Shown here: piece by piece, positions 34,942-43,754 of the stretch
Layout of the letters: each line of letters begins with the position of its first letter
How positions within the stretch are numbered: the first letter of the stretch is position 1
DNA from: Magnetovibrio sp.
Lineage (GTDB): Bacteria; Pseudomonadota; Alphaproteobacteria; Rhodospirillales; Magnetovibrionaceae
Direction: 5' to 3'
DNA length: 64,000 nt
NCBI GenBank assembly: GCA_028281525.1
Contig: JANQJR010000066.1
Span: 1-64,000 of the forward strand
Translations under genes and position numbers: made by a program
Notes under the pieces: generated by a model
Told to the model about the DNA's origin: nothing
Seen by the model: the letters and a program-made list of their open reading frames with translations, nothing else
Databases searched by the model: none

Positions 34942-35511
34942 ATGGACATCACCGTCAAGGGGAAACAGATGGACGTGGGTGACGCATTGCGCACCCACAC
35001 CGAAGAAACCCTCTTAGCCGCCGTTACCAAGTATTTTGACCGTGCGTTGGACGCCACCGTCGTGTTTTCGAAGGTGAACAACGGTTTTCACGCCGACATC
35101 ACCGTGCACGCGGGCCGTGGCATTACCGTGCAGGGCCAGGGTGAGGCGGGCGATGCCTATCCGGCTCTCGATGCCGCTCTGGAACGTATTTCCAAGCAAT
35201 TGCGCCGCTACCATCGCAAGCTGGTCAATCACCACGCCAATGCGGCACACGAAGTGATGCCGGCGGCGTATTCGATCCTCGGTCAGATCGAGGACGAAGA
35301 AGTTCACGAAGAACACCATCCCGCCATCGTTGCCGAAATGCCCCACGAAATCGCCACCATGAGTGTGAGCGAAGCCGTGATGCGTCTCGACCTCGGCGAC
35401 CTTCCGGTGGTGATGTTCAAGAATGGCGGTCACGGCCGTCTGAATGTGGTTTACCGCCGCCAGGACGGTAATGTGGGTTGGATTGACCCGCAGGCCGCCG
35501 CCGCGGAATAA
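34942..35511 (+). CDS. hpf: Long-form ribosome hibernation promoting factor (HPF)
   Basis: Binds the 30S subunit in stationary phase and promotes 100S ribosome dimers. The 189-residue product is the long form: an N-terminal S30AE domain (1-100, MDITVKGKQMDVGDALRTH) and a C-terminal dimerisation domain (about 135-185, SVSEAVMRLDLGDLPVVMFK then GRLNVVYRRQDGNVGWIDP). The linker carries an acidic-His stretch (EDEEVHEEHHP). It sits in the standard place between rpoN and ptsN. The 300-base region before it looks structured and may regulate it. Confidence 0.94.
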   Translation: MDITVKGKQMDVGDALRTHTEETLLAAVTKYFDRALDATVVFSKVNNGFHADITVHAGRGITVQGQGEAGDAYPALDAALERISKQLRRYHRKLVNHHANAAHEVMPAAYSILGQIEDEEVHEEHHPAIVAEMPHEIATMSVSEAVMRLDLGDLPVVMFKNGGHGRLNVVYRRQDGNVGWIDPQAAAAE

Positions 35512-35549
35512 CGCAGCCGCTTAGACAGCGATCGTTTAAGGAACCGGCC

Positions 35550-36014
35550 ATGGAAATCAGTGACCTGATCACGGTCGAAGGTGTGGAGGCCAATCTCCGC
35601 GTCACCAGCAAGAAGCAGGCGCTGCAGGAATTATCCAAGCGCGCCGCTGAAATCACCGGCCAACACGAGCGGGCGATTTTCGACGTTTTGATGGAGCGCG
35701 AACGTTTGGGCACCACCGGTGTGGGTAACGGCATCGCCATTCCCCACGGTAAGCTGGCTTCCCTGGACCGTTTGCACGGTCTGTTCGCGCGCCTGGAAAC
35801 CCCCATTGATTTTCATGCCATCGATGAACAGCCTGTGGACTTGGTGTTCTTGCTGCTGGCGCCGGAGACCGCGGGCGCGGATCATCTGAAAGCGTTGGCG
35901 CGGGTTTCGCGGCTGTTGCGCGACGCGGGCGTTTGTGAAAAGCTAAGAGGTACGGACGAAAACGAAGCGTTGTTCGTCCTGTTGACGGAATCCAGCGCCT
36001 CCCAGGCGGCCTGA
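35550..36014 (+). CDS. ptsN: Nitrogen-PTS EIIA protein PtsN
   Basis: The EIIA-Ntr component of the regulatory nitrogen phosphotransferase system; its phosphorylation state controls potassium transport, envelope stress and other functions. The 154-residue product has the phosphorylated His66 in GVGNGIAIPHGKL, the family signature. PVDLVFLLLAPE and KALARVSRLLRD are also conserved. It is the last gene of the rpoN-hpf-ptsN run and is followed by a strong terminator. Confidence 0.95.
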   Translation: MEISDLITVEGVEANLRVTSKKQALQELSKRAAEITGQHERAIFDVLMERERLGTTGVGNGIAIPHGKLASLDRLHGLFARLETPIDFHAIDEQPVDLVFLLLAPETAGADHLKALARVSRLLRDAGVCEKLRGTDENEALFVLLTESSASQAA

Positions 36015-36074
36015 CACACAGGCGGAGCCGGGGATGGCCAGCCCCAATTAAAGGGGTCCAAAGTTTTCGGGGGA

Positions 36075-36096
36075 GGTTCCCACTTTTGTGGGAACC
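36075..36096 (+). repeat. Hairpin between ptsN and its terminator
   Basis: GGTTCCCAC (36075-36083) and GTGGGAACC (36088-36096) form a perfect 9-bp stem with a TTTT loop, ten bases before the main terminator. It has no T run of its own. Confidence 0.5.
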
Positions 36097-36105
36097 CCAA
36101 AAACT

Positions 36106-36136
36106 AAGGCATGTGCTTCGGCACATGCCTTTTTTC
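36106..36136 (+). terminator. Intrinsic terminator after ptsN
   Basis: AAGGCATGTGC (36106-36116) and GCACATGCCTT (36121-36131) form a perfect 11-bp stem with a stable TTCG loop and a T tract. The following 13 bases CCTTTTTTCTTGG occur twice in tandem (36128-36140, 36141-36153). Confidence 0.9.
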
Positions 36137-36174
36137 TTGGCCTTTTTTCTTGGTTGCCGCAGTTATGCGGCCAA

Positions 36175-36519
36175 TTACGCGTCGCCGAACACGTCAGCCA
36201 TGACTTCCAGCGCGAAGCGCGCGTGTGCGGTGGCCGGGCCGCCGCCCATTTCGATGCCGACTTCAATGGCTTCGAGCAGTTGTTTTTGATCCGCTCCGGC
36301 CTTTGCGGCCTGTTCAATGTGCCACTGCATGCACGATTCGCAATTGATCACCACGGAAATGCCGACCGCGATCAATTCCTTGTGCATTTTCGTGAGCGCG
36401 CCATCGCCGAATGTGGCGGCTTCCATGTCGAGGAAGGCTTTGTAGACGGGAGATTGGAGTGCGACCATCTTGGTGTGCGCGCGCTTGCGCCGGTGGGTCA
36501 TGTCGCGGAGTTTGCTCAT
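36175..36519 (-). CDS. Carboxymuconolactone decarboxylase (AhpD-like) family protein
   Basis: A 114-residue all-helical protein. The AhpD-type redox motif CESCMQWH gives Cys60, Cys63 and His67, which in AhpD-like proteins act in peroxide-linked disulfide exchange. Its N-terminus is basic (MSKLRDMTHRRKRAHTK). Length and motif fit the single-domain CMD family; whether it acts in oxidative stress or elsewhere is not shown by the context. It is convergent with ptsN across the terminator. Confidence 0.87.
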   Translation of the reverse strand: MSKLRDMTHRRKRAHTKMVALQSPVYKAFLDMEAATFGDGALTKMHKELIAVGISVVINCESCMQWHIEQAAKAGADQKQLLEAIEVGIEMGGGPATAHARFALEVMADVFGDA

Positions 36520-36621
36520 GGATGTTCTCCCCTGCCGGTTGATGCGGCATTACAGGGATTTTGGCCGCGCCTTCGTCGCATAAACGAAAAGACCGGTGCG
36601 GTTGTGCGCCGGAACGCCGGT

Positions 36622-36870
36622 TTAGTGGACGCTCAGGGCTTCAAGCTCATTTTGGCGGATGGTGACGAACGCTTCGTCACGGCTTTCTACCGTGGTGAGC
36701 TCGGTGCCGTCGGCTGCGAAAATGCCATAAACTTCTTCGCCGTCATATTCGACGGCTTTCACATACGCCACATCTTCGATCCCCCAAGAGGCGAGATCGA
36801 ACTGCGTCATCCAGTTTTGTTCGGTTTCGATGCCGACTGTGGCGTAGGCGGTGTTCGGATTGCGGGTCAT
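36622..36870 (-). CDS. DUF1150 family protein
   Basis: An 82-residue cytoplasmic protein. The family pattern is clear: GIEDVAYVKAVEYDGEEVYG, then FAADGTELTTVESRDEAFV and the ending RQNELEALSVH. DUF1150 proteins are almost confined to alphaproteobacteria and their genes regularly lie beside hsp20, as here with 96 bases between. This pairing suggests a role in heat or protein-quality response, but the function has not been established. It probably shares the hsp20 transcript. Confidence 0.87.
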   Translation of the reverse strand: MTRNPNTAYATVGIETEQNWMTQFDLASWGIEDVAYVKAVEYDGEEVYGIFAADGTELTTVESRDEAFVTIRQNELEALSVH

Positions 36871-36966
36871 TTGTCCATGCTCCGTGTTTGCGCCTTATGA
36901 ATCCAGTAGACGCTGTTTTCCCTAACACACGGTTAAGAGGGAATGGGAAATCTCAAGTCAGCGGAA

Positions 36967-37428
36967 CTATTCGCTTTCCACATCGATGGTCTTGGCGTTG
37001 CCGTCCGTTTGACCACTGGCTTTGTCGATCTTGATGGTGCGCACTTCCGGCTCATGAATGGGGCGCTCCAGATCGATGTGCAAAAGGCCATTGTCCATGG
37101 TCGCGCTCTGAATTTCGATGCCTTCGGCCAGCACGAAACTGCGCTGGAATTGGCGTTTGCCGATGCCCCTGTGCACGTAGATGCGCTCCTTGTCGTCTTC
37201 GGAGGGTCGTCCGCGCACCACCAGTTGGTTGTCCTCGACGGTGACCGAAAGGTCATCCATGGAAAACCCGGCCACGGCCAACGTGATGCGCAGCTTGTTT
37301 TCGGCGGTCTGTTCGATATTGTAGGGCGGATAGCCTTCGGCGGACGCCTTGGCGGCACGGTCGAGCATTTGTTCCAGATGCTCGAACCCCAAAAGAAACG
37401 GGCTGTTGAAAGCGATATTGCGGGACAT
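36967..37428 (-). CDS. ibpA: Hsp20 family small heat-shock protein (IbpA-like)
   Basis: ATP-independent chaperone that holds unfolding proteins. The 153-residue product has an N-terminal stretch with FLLGFEHLEQMLDRAA, the alpha-crystallin domain (about 35-125; YNIEQTAENKLRITLAVAGF) and a conserved GIGKRQFQRSFVL. The final 25 residues are acidic and hydrophilic. AAGGAGG lies nine bases before the ATG. The upstream region carries an RpoH-like promoter and a leader that could act as an RNA thermometer. DUF1150 follows. Confidence 0.93.
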   Translation of the reverse strand: MSRNIAFNSPFLLGFEHLEQMLDRAAKASAEGYPPYNIEQTAENKLRITLAVAGFSMDDLSVTVEDNQLVVRGRPSEDDKERIYVHRGIGKRQFQRSFVLAEGIEIQSATMDNGLLHIDLERPIHEPEVRTIKIDKASGQTDGNAKTIDVESE

Positions 37429-37470
37429 GGTTCGCGTCCTCCTTCGTGAGCGATGCGATGGCGTTGAACG
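37429..37470 (-). promoter_or_regulatory. Candidate ROSE-type RNA thermometer in the hsp20 leader
   Basis: In the transcript, UCGCU (37453-37449), matching the ROSE motif U(U/C)GCU, lies a few bases before the Shine-Dalgarno AAGGAGG (37444-37438). UCGC can pair with GCGA and CUC with GAG, burying the ribosome-binding site in a bulged hairpin. ROSE elements are established in alphaproteobacterial hsp20 genes; here it is a hand-folded candidate. Confidence 0.45.
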
Positions 37471-37535
37471 ACTTTCGGCCCCCTTGTGCGGGGCGCCTGC
37501 GGCACGGCCCGTAGGGCACCATGCCGTCCAGGGCT

Positions 37536-37565
37536 AAATGTGGGGTCCAAATGGTGAGCTGTCAA
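37536..37565 (-). promoter_or_regulatory. RpoH-like heat-shock promoter of hsp20
   Basis: On the minus strand TTGACA (37565-37560) is followed after 14 bases by CCCCACAT (37545-37538), close to the heat-shock sigma pattern CTTGAAA/CCCCATNT. It would give a leader of about 100 bases, consistent with the thermometer-like hairpin before the start codon. Confidence 0.5.
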
Positions 37566-37704
37566 CGGCCCCATCAATCGCCCCGATTCGGTTCAGTGGA
37601 GCGCGCCAATCACCAGACATGGACGTCACAAGAAAAGGCATGACGCCCGAATCCGATGATGGAGACGGCAAAAACCACCGGCCTTGCATTGCGCCGGTGC
37701 GGCT

Positions 37705-37983
37705 TTAGGTTTTCTGCAAAACCTGCTTCAGTAAACGGAAGTTGTTGATCAAGGCTGGCGGCAGGGCGGCCAATGCGGCGGCGAACAGCACCGTGATGTA
37801 TGCGGGTGGGTTGGAACTGAGGACCTGCGGGGTGGTGTAAGCCAAGACACCGATGGCGAGAATACCCAAAGCCATAATGCGCACATTGGAACACGTTTGG
37901 CAGGATCCGGTGCGCTGTACCCGATCATGCAGGGTTTCGGTCCTAGAGGGCTTCAGAGAAGTCGAGGTCAGGGTCGAATTCAT
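37705..37983 (-). CDS. Small hypothetical membrane protein
   Basis: A 92-residue product of no recognised family. Residues about 36-52 (IMALGILAIGVLAYTTP) and about 60-78 (PAYITVLFAAALAALPP) are hydrophobic and would form a hairpin of two membrane helices. A CxxC (SCQTCSN, 27-33) precedes the first helix. The N-terminal 26 residues are hydrophilic and basic. The ribosome site is weak, and support comes from the coherent membrane topology only. It is a single gene between hsp20 and the radical SAM gene. Confidence 0.5.
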   Translation of the reverse strand: MNSTLTSTSLKPSRTETLHDRVQRTGSCQTCSNVRIMALGILAIGVLAYTTPQVLSSNPPAYITVLFAAALAALPPALINNFRLLKQVLQKT

Positions 37984-38181
37984 GGGGGAGGTCCGCTTTC
38001 TCCGGGAACGGTTGTATATGGTTGCATGTCATTCCTTATTGCAATGCAGCATACAATTCTTGGCCGCCGAAGTCCACCCAAAAGTGTAGGTCTCGACTGA
38101 GGCTAAAATGCTTCTATATCAATATATTACAATGCTTCTCACATTTATTTGAACATTACTGGTGTTGGGGGCTTTTTATCC

Positions 38182-39579
38182 TTACCCGGCGTTTTTGGCC
38201 AACAGGCTGAGGCCCTGGCGCACATGTTCCGCCAAACGGCTGGGTCGGGTCAGGTTGCGCCAAACCGTACGAGCCAGGAATTTGGGCCGCAGGTAGAAGC
38301 GTCGGTTGAAGCGTTTGCGGAGGCGAACAATCTCGTCCGGCGATAAGGTGTCGCTGGACAGCACTTGGGTCTCGCCGCTTTGATCCATGCCCGCCAGCTC
38401 TTCGGATACCAAGCCGTCCGCGACCATCTGGCGGCGCAGCTCGGTTCCGGCGCGCGGGATGGCGGTGTGGACGGATAAGTAATCCGGGTCCAGGCCACAG
38501 ACGAAATCCATGGTGGCTTCGATGTCTGCCGCGTTTTCGCCCGGCAGGCCGACGATCACGGTCGCCACCGTTTCCAGGCCCGCGCTGCGGCATGCGGTGA
38601 AGGCCGCCTTCATTTGCGGGGTGGCGAAGTCCTTTTGAATGGTGTCGAGCGTTTCCGCCTTGGCCGTTTCCACACCCATGATCACCGTGTGACAGCCTTT
38701 GTCCGCCATGGCTTGCGCCAAGTCGTGGTTGATGCAATCGGGCCGGGTAAAACAGGTCCAACCGAAGGCTTCCCGTCCGTCCGGCAGGATCTCCAGAAAT
38801 TTCAATGCGCGGGGGCGGCTGACGGCGAAGGTCTGATCCCACAGGGCGAACTCACGAATTCCCAGTGCCTTCAAATCATCCAGCTCCGCGGCGATTTCGT
38901 CCAGGGGGCGGGCGTGATAGGTCAATTGCGCCATCACACAGAACGAACAGCGGTACGGGCAACCATAGTCGGTGAGTAGACTGGCGAACGGGGTCGAATA
39001 GGCGAAGGGGTAGCGATACGGCTGATCGCGAAACAGATCGTGGGGCGGGCGCCCGATGCTTAAGTTCTTACCTTGGCCAGTGGGGCCTTCCTGGACCGTA
39101 TCCCCATCCCGGTAGATCAGATCGCTCAAGCCTTCCCGTTCGCCTGTACAAAAGTGCACCGGCGCATCGGACGTGAAATCCAGCGCCGCCGCGTCCACCA
39201 AGCCCGCCTCGATCCATTGGTGCGCGTGTTCGCGCAACACGTCGCCGCTGCCTATGATGGGCACGCCGGGTAGGCGGTGCCTCAGGGTTTTCAGGAATTC
39301 TGCGTCTTCATCGACGCTGACCGCACCAACCAAGGTAAAGATGGCGTCCGGGCGGGCGGCTTCGATGGCGTCCAGGGTTTGCGTCACGCTCAAGCCCTGG
39401 GCGATGGCGTCAATGGCTTGGCAGTCCCAGCCCGCCGCGCGAAAGCGTGCGCCTGCGTGCAACAAATCCACCGGCGGGAAGCTGTAACCCGTGCGAGACA
39501 GTTTGCTACAGTAGTAATCCCGGATATAAGTTTCGCGTCCCGGCGGATTGAGGAGCAACGAGCGGCGTGTCGAATTCAT
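38182..39579 (-). CDS. B12-binding-domain radical SAM protein
   Basis: A 465-residue enzyme. Residues 6-140 form a cobalamin-binding-like Rossmann domain (begins RSLLLNPPGRETYI). The radical SAM core follows with CPYRCSFC giving Cys207, Cys211 and Cys214 for the 4Fe-4S cluster, then VIMGVETAKAETLDTIQKDF and VIVGLPGENAADI. The C-terminal 100 residues are basic. This class includes methyltransferases and hopanoid or pigment enzymes; the substrate is not evident from sequence. Its start codon overlaps, on the opposite strand, the start of the glycosyltransferase gene. Confidence 0.87.
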   Translation of the reverse strand: MNSTRRSLLLNPPGRETYIRDYYCSKLSRTGYSFPPVDLLHAGARFRAAGWDCQAIDAIAQGLSVTQTLDAIEAARPDAIFTLVGAVSVDEDAEFLKTLRHRLPGVPIIGSGDVLREHAHQWIEAGLVDAAALDFTSDAPVHFCTGEREGLSDLIYRDGDTVQEGPTGQGKNLSIGRPPHDLFRDQPYRYPFAYSTPFASLLTDYGCPYRCSFCVMAQLTYHARPLDEIAAELDDLKALGIREFALWDQTFAVSRPRALKFLEILPDGREAFGWTCFTRPDCINHDLAQAMADKGCHTVIMGVETAKAETLDTIQKDFATPQMKAAFTACRSAGLETVATVIVGLPGENAADIEATMDFVCGLDPDYLSVHTAIPRAGTELRRQMVADGLVSEELAGMDQSGETQVLSSDTLSPDEIVRLRKRFNRRFYLRPKFLARTVWRNLTRPSRLAEHVRQGLSLLAKNAG

Positions 39580-40790
39580 CTCATAAGTCCCGCAACAAGA
39601 AGGGCGTCAGCCTCACGTCGCTTCAGTACATCGAAAAGATTTTCGGCAGTATAGTTTGCGCGCTGCTGCACTTGCCAGCCCAATTGACGCCCAAGCCTCG
39701 GAACATGGATCCGGCGGGGGTGAAACAGCTTCTGATCGTCAAGTTTTTCGGTATCGGCTCCCTGGTGTTGGCCGAACCCCTGGTGCGTACCGCGCGAAAC
39801 CTGTTTCCCAACGCGGAAATCCATGTGCTGACACTGTCCAGCAACGCCCAGGTGATGGAGATGATTCCCGGTGTGGACCGGGTGCATCTGGTCGACTTGG
39901 GCGGCAATATCGCTGCGGCCGTTCTGGCTTACCTGGGCACCATGTGGACGGCGTTTCGGGGGCGCTACGACGCGGTATTGGATTTGGAATTCTACACTCG
40001 CGCCTCCGCCGTGGTATCCCTGGCGTCCTGGTCGCCGGTACGGGTGGGGTATCACGCCCAAGGCATTTACCGGGGTGACATCCAGAACTTCAAGGTGCCG
40101 TTCAACGCCTATTGGCATGTCTCGCGAAACTTCCTGAGCCTGCTGGAACCGTGGGGATACGACCCGTCCCAACCGCCACCGGTACCGGAACTCGTCGTAC
40201 CTGAAGACGGCTTGGAAGATACCCGCAAAGTTTTGCATGCGTTGGACGACCCGGCGCGGTATGTGGTGATCAACGTCAATGCCGGGGAACTGGCGTATGA
40301 GCGCCGCTGGTTCCCTGAGCGCTTTGCCGAACTTGCGGCGAAGCTGACGGCAACCTACGGGGTGACGTGCGTGTTCATCGGTGCGGCCTCGGAGCGCGAT
40401 TATGTCGAGGCCGTCGTGCAAGACGCCCGTACCCAAGGGGCCAAAGCCGACAACAGTGCGGGTGAACTCAGTCTTGCCGCCATGGCGCAGGTCTGCCGGA
40501 ATAGTCTTTTGGTGATCACCAACGATTCCGGGCCGCTTCATGTAGCGGCGGCCTCGGGCGCGACGGTAGCGGGGTTTTTCGGCCCGGAAACGCCGGTGCT
40601 GTATGGTCCGGTCGGGGATGGGCATCTGGTGTTTCACCAAAAGCTTGCGTGTTCGCCCTGTATTCATATCGAGCAGGGCAAGCAGCTTCATTGCCTTTAT
40701 CCTGTGCCGAAGTGCCAGGAGCAAATCGCGGTCGAAGATGTGTTCGCGCAAATCGGGGACACATACGGGGAAAAATTGCGAACCACGTAA
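39567..40790 (+). CDS. Glycosyltransferase family 9 (heptosyltransferase-like)
   Basis: A 407-residue enzyme of the ADP-heptose:LPS heptosyltransferase fold (GT-B). QLLIVKFFGIGSLVLAEPLV is the N-domain glycine loop region. NDSGPLHVAAASGATVAGFFGP is the nucleotide-sugar-binding signature, and the C-terminus has CSPCIHIEQG and PKCQEQI. The GTG at 39567 was chosen because GAGGAG precedes it and residues 17-45 fit the leader helix of relatives; an ATG at 39705 would drop it. The acceptor and sugar are unknown. The 3' end is repeated in a broken copy at 43263-43492. Confidence 0.86.
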   Translation: MSNSSHKSRNKKGVSLTSLQYIEKIFGSIVCALLHLPAQLTPKPRNMDPAGVKQLLIVKFFGIGSLVLAEPLVRTARNLFPNAEIHVLTLSSNAQVMEMIPGVDRVHLVDLGGNIAAAVLAYLGTMWTAFRGRYDAVLDLEFYTRASAVVSLASWSPVRVGYHAQGIYRGDIQNFKVPFNAYWHVSRNFLSLLEPWGYDPSQPPPVPELVVPEDGLEDTRKVLHALDDPARYVVINVNAGELAYERRWFPERFAELAAKLTATYGVTCVFIGAASERDYVEAVVQDARTQGAKADNSAGELSLAAMAQVCRNSLLVITNDSGPLHVAAASGATVAGFFGPETPVLYGPVGDGHLVFHQKLACSPCIHIEQGKQLHCLYPVPKCQEQIAVEDVFAQIGDTYGEKLRTT

Positions 40791-41242
40791 GTCGATCCTT
40801 CCGGGGAATGATTCTCAGATATCGCCTCAACGAAACCGCCCAGGCTCGGTAGTGACCCGGTCCCATGCGCCGATAAGCGTCGCGGCGGGCGAAACCTTTG
40901 GCGCCATTTCCACGGAATACGGACAATAATTATATTTTTCAAAAACATAATAAAAAATTATCATAAATAGTATCAGTATAAATAAATATTGCACTGGGTG
41001 AAATTAACCATATCTGCAACATGGTGAATACATATATAAGTATGTATTTCTTACTTTTCTCTAGAATAATCCTTATGTTGACTTATATCAGTATTTGATC
41101 GTGCCACGGGTTGTTTTTTTGAACACAAACTCGACCGCACGTAATCACGTCAGCAATAACCACCGCAAGACATGAAAGGTCTTGATGTCAAATCGTTGTA
41201 CTGACGTGAGGGGGGTGGACCCGTCACGAAAGGGATACGTCG
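40791..41242. other. AT-rich intergenic region
   Basis: No gene is supported in these 452 bases. From about 40920 to 41100 the DNA is strikingly AT-rich (positions 40921-40980 have 9 G or C in 60), in contrast to the GC-rich genes around it. It probably holds the promoter of the chemotaxis receptor at 41243, but no clear -35/-10 pair could be chosen. It may also mark a recombination or insertion boundary. Confidence 0.5.
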
Positions 41243-43240
41243 ATGACAATCTCGACTCGCATTATCATTGGTTTTGCTGGCGTCCTCGTTTTGCTGACGC
41301 TTGTTGCCTTCATCGGTATTCGTGCACTGGATACGGTCGGAGACGGCTTCACGGAATATCGCGGCCTTGCGCTTCAGACCAACAACTCTGGTCGTGTCCA
41401 AGCGAACATGCTCACCGCCAGGCTTGGCGTGAAAGACTATTTGACCGGTGCCACGGATGAAAAGGTCGCAACGGTTCGAGCGCGCGCCGCAGCGACCTTG
41501 GAGCATGCGCAGCAACTCATCAATTCCGTTGATACCGATGAAAAACGTGCGCTCGTCGAACAAATCCGCACGCAACTGAACGCATACAGCCAAGGCTTTG
41601 AAGCCGTTGTCGGCTATCAAAACCAACGCAATGATCTTGTGTTCAATCAACTGGACTGGATCGGCCCGCAGATCGAGCAAAAGCTCTCGCAAGTCATGCG
41701 CAGCGCCATGGAAGACGGTGACGCCGAAGCCGCTTACAATGCCGGCCAAACGTTGCGCGAATTGCTTTTGGCGCGCCTCTACGTGATGAAGTATCTGTTG
41801 AACAACAATCAGGAAGCTTACGACCGGGTGCAGCAAGAGCTCAGCGCCTTCAAGGTCAGCGAACAAAAACTGCTTGATTCGCTTCAAAACCCAACGCGTC
41901 GCGCACTCACGACTGAGGTGATGTCGCTGACGGAGAGTTATCAGGAGGCGTTCCAAAACATCTATGAAGTCATCGAGGCGCGAAATGCCATCGTCACCGG
42001 CACCTTGGATCGGATCGGGCCTCAGATCGCCGGGGATATCGAGGCTCTCAAGCTTGAGGTGAAGGGCCGGCAGGACACGGTCGGGCCGGCCATGGTGGAG
42101 ACCGTTGACTTCCAGTCAACGCTTGCGCTCGCCGTCTCGATCGTTGCGATTCTGATTGGCGTTGCAGCCGCCATTTTCATTGGTAGGGGCATCGCACGGC
42201 CGGTGGTCAAAATGACCGGAGCCATGAAGGAACTTGCAGATGGGCACTTGGACATTGAGATTCCGGGACGCAATGCCAGTGGCGAGATCGGCGCGATGGC
42301 CGAGGCTGTTCAAGTTTTCAAAGACCACGCCAACAAGGTCAAGGAAATGGAGGCCGAACAGGCGCGCTTGGCCGAACAAGCGGCCCTTGAAAAACGTCGA
42401 TCCATGATGATTTTGGCGCAGTCGTTCGAACAGAGCGTCGGTGGCGTGGTGTCCAATGTTTCCCTTGCCTCGACGCAAATGCAGAGTTCGGCCGTTGCGA
42501 TGGCGGAACGAGCGCGCGACACCAGCAAACAGTCCACGAACGTCACGGCGACATCCCACCAGATGTCGATGAATGTGCAAACCGTGGCGACCGCCACCGA
42601 AGAGTTGTCGGCCTCCATCAACGAAATCAGCCGCCAGGTGTCTCAGGGCACGGAGGTCGCCGGATCGGCGGTGGCTGAGGCCGAGGCCGCGCGCCGGGGT
42701 ATCGAGGGGATGGTGTCGACCTCTGAAAAAATCGGCGAAGTGGTCGAACTCATCACGGCGATCGCTGAACAAACCAACCTTTTGGCCCTGAACGCAACCA
42801 TCGAGGCGGCGCGGGCGGGAGACGCCGGCAAGGGCTTTGCCGTGGTTGCGTCGGAGGTGAAGGACCTCGCCAATCAGACCGCGCAGGCCACCGAGGAAAT
42901 TGCCTTGCAGGTGGGCAGCGTTCAAGATGCGACGCAAGAAGCGGCGCAATCCGTTGACAGGATCACGGATGTGATCGCTACGATGAACGAGATCACCACC
43001 GCCATTGCTTCCGCGGTCGAAGAGCAAGACGTTTCGACCCGGGAAATCGCCGCGAACGTGCAGCAAGCCGCCCAAGGCACCCAGGATGTCAGCGATCACA
43101 TTGGACTTGTCAGCCAAGCTGCCAACGAAACGGGGGATGCGGCCAGTGAGATTCTGGGCGGCGCGGAAGGCCTGACCAAAGAAGCCGACACGTTACGCAC
43201 AGAGGTCGAAAAATTCCTGAACGAAGTTCGTGCGGCCTAG
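41243..43240 (+). CDS. Methyl-accepting chemotaxis protein with HBM-type sensor
   Basis: A 665-residue membrane chemoreceptor. Order: transmembrane helix (about 6-28, [20 protein letters not shown]), a purely helical periplasmic domain of about 260 residues resembling the helical bimodular (HBM) type that binds organic acids in known members, a second helix (about 293-318), HAMP ([18 protein letters not shown]), then a long signalling domain. The latter has the tip [23 protein letters not shown]. No C-terminal pentapeptide is present (ends FLNEVRAA). It is not in a che operon; it lies between two copies of glycosyltransferase DNA. Confidence 0.92.
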   Translation: MTISTRIIIGFAGVLVLLTLVAFIGIRALDTVGDGFTEYRGLALQTNNSGRVQANMLTARLGVKDYLTGATDEKVATVRARAAATLEHAQQLINSVDTDEKRALVEQIRTQLNAYSQGFEAVVGYQNQRNDLVFNQLDWIGPQIEQKLSQVMRSAMEDGDAEAAYNAGQTLRELLLARLYVMKYLLNNNQEAYDRVQQELSAFKVSEQKLLDSLQNPTRRALTTEVMSLTESYQEAFQNIYEVIEARNAIVTGTLDRIGPQIAGDIEALKLEVKGRQDTVGPAMVETVDFQSTLALAVSIVAILIGVAAAIFIGRGIARPVVKMTGAMKELADGHLDIEIPGRNASGEIGAMAEAVQVFKDHANKVKEMEAEQARLAEQAALEKRRSMMILAQSFEQSVGGVVSNVSLASTQMQSSAVAMAERARDTSKQSTNVTATSHQMSMNVQTVATATEELSASINEISRQVSQGTEVAGSAVAEAEAARRGIEGMVSTSEKIGEVVELITAIAEQTNLLALNATIEAARAGDAGKGFAVVASEVKDLANQTAQATEEIALQVGSVQDATQEAAQSVDRITDVIATMNEITTAIASAVEEQDVSTREIAANVQQAAQGTQDVSDHIGLVSQAANETGDAASEILGGAEGLTKEADTLRTEVEKFLNEVRAA

Positions 43241-43262
43241 GCTCATAATGTGGTAGCTCGAC

Positions 43263-43492
43263 CCTCGGGCGCGACGGTGGCCGCGCCCGAAACGTTGGTG
43301 CTGTATGACCCGGCAGGCGGCGGGTGTCTGGTTTTTCACCAAAAGTTCGCGTGCTCGCCCTGCATCCACATCGAGCAAGGCAAGCGGCTTTATTGCCTTT
43401 ATCCGATACCGAAGTGTCAGGAGCAAATCGTGGTTGAAGATGTGTTTGCGCAAATCGCGGGCACATACGCAGACAAGCTGCAGCTTGCGTAA
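43263..43492 (+). pseudogene. Broken 3' copy of the glycosyltransferase family 9 gene
   Basis: The roughly 76 codons up to the stop at 43492 match the last part of the gene at 39567-40790 at both protein and DNA level: LVFHQK, ACSPCIHIEQGK, CLYP, PKCQEQI, VEDVFAQI. Differences are scattered, and a few codons are missing near the start (GFFGPE is reduced to APE). The similarity begins about 22 bases after the stop of the chemotaxis receptor, and the rest of the gene is absent. The frame is still open, but a protein this short would lack both substrate sites. Confidence 0.85.
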
Positions 43493-43754
43493 AGCCAATC
43501 CCTTCAAAGGCATCGTCCACTCCGGGAGATCGGTCTCGCCGCCGATCTTGCGCCCTGGTGGGCGCACGGCGGTTGCATCTTCGATCGCACTCACCCAAGG
43601 GCTCGCGCGTCTGCGGCAACGGCGGAGTCGTTTATGTCTACAAGGTGAAAGATACTTTTAGCTAAAATTGGAAGTATCAATGTCTGCTGAAGGGAGCCAA
43701 GCAGGCGTTTTTTCGGCCATCTTTAAAATACCGATTCTGACCCGAAGCTGACGA

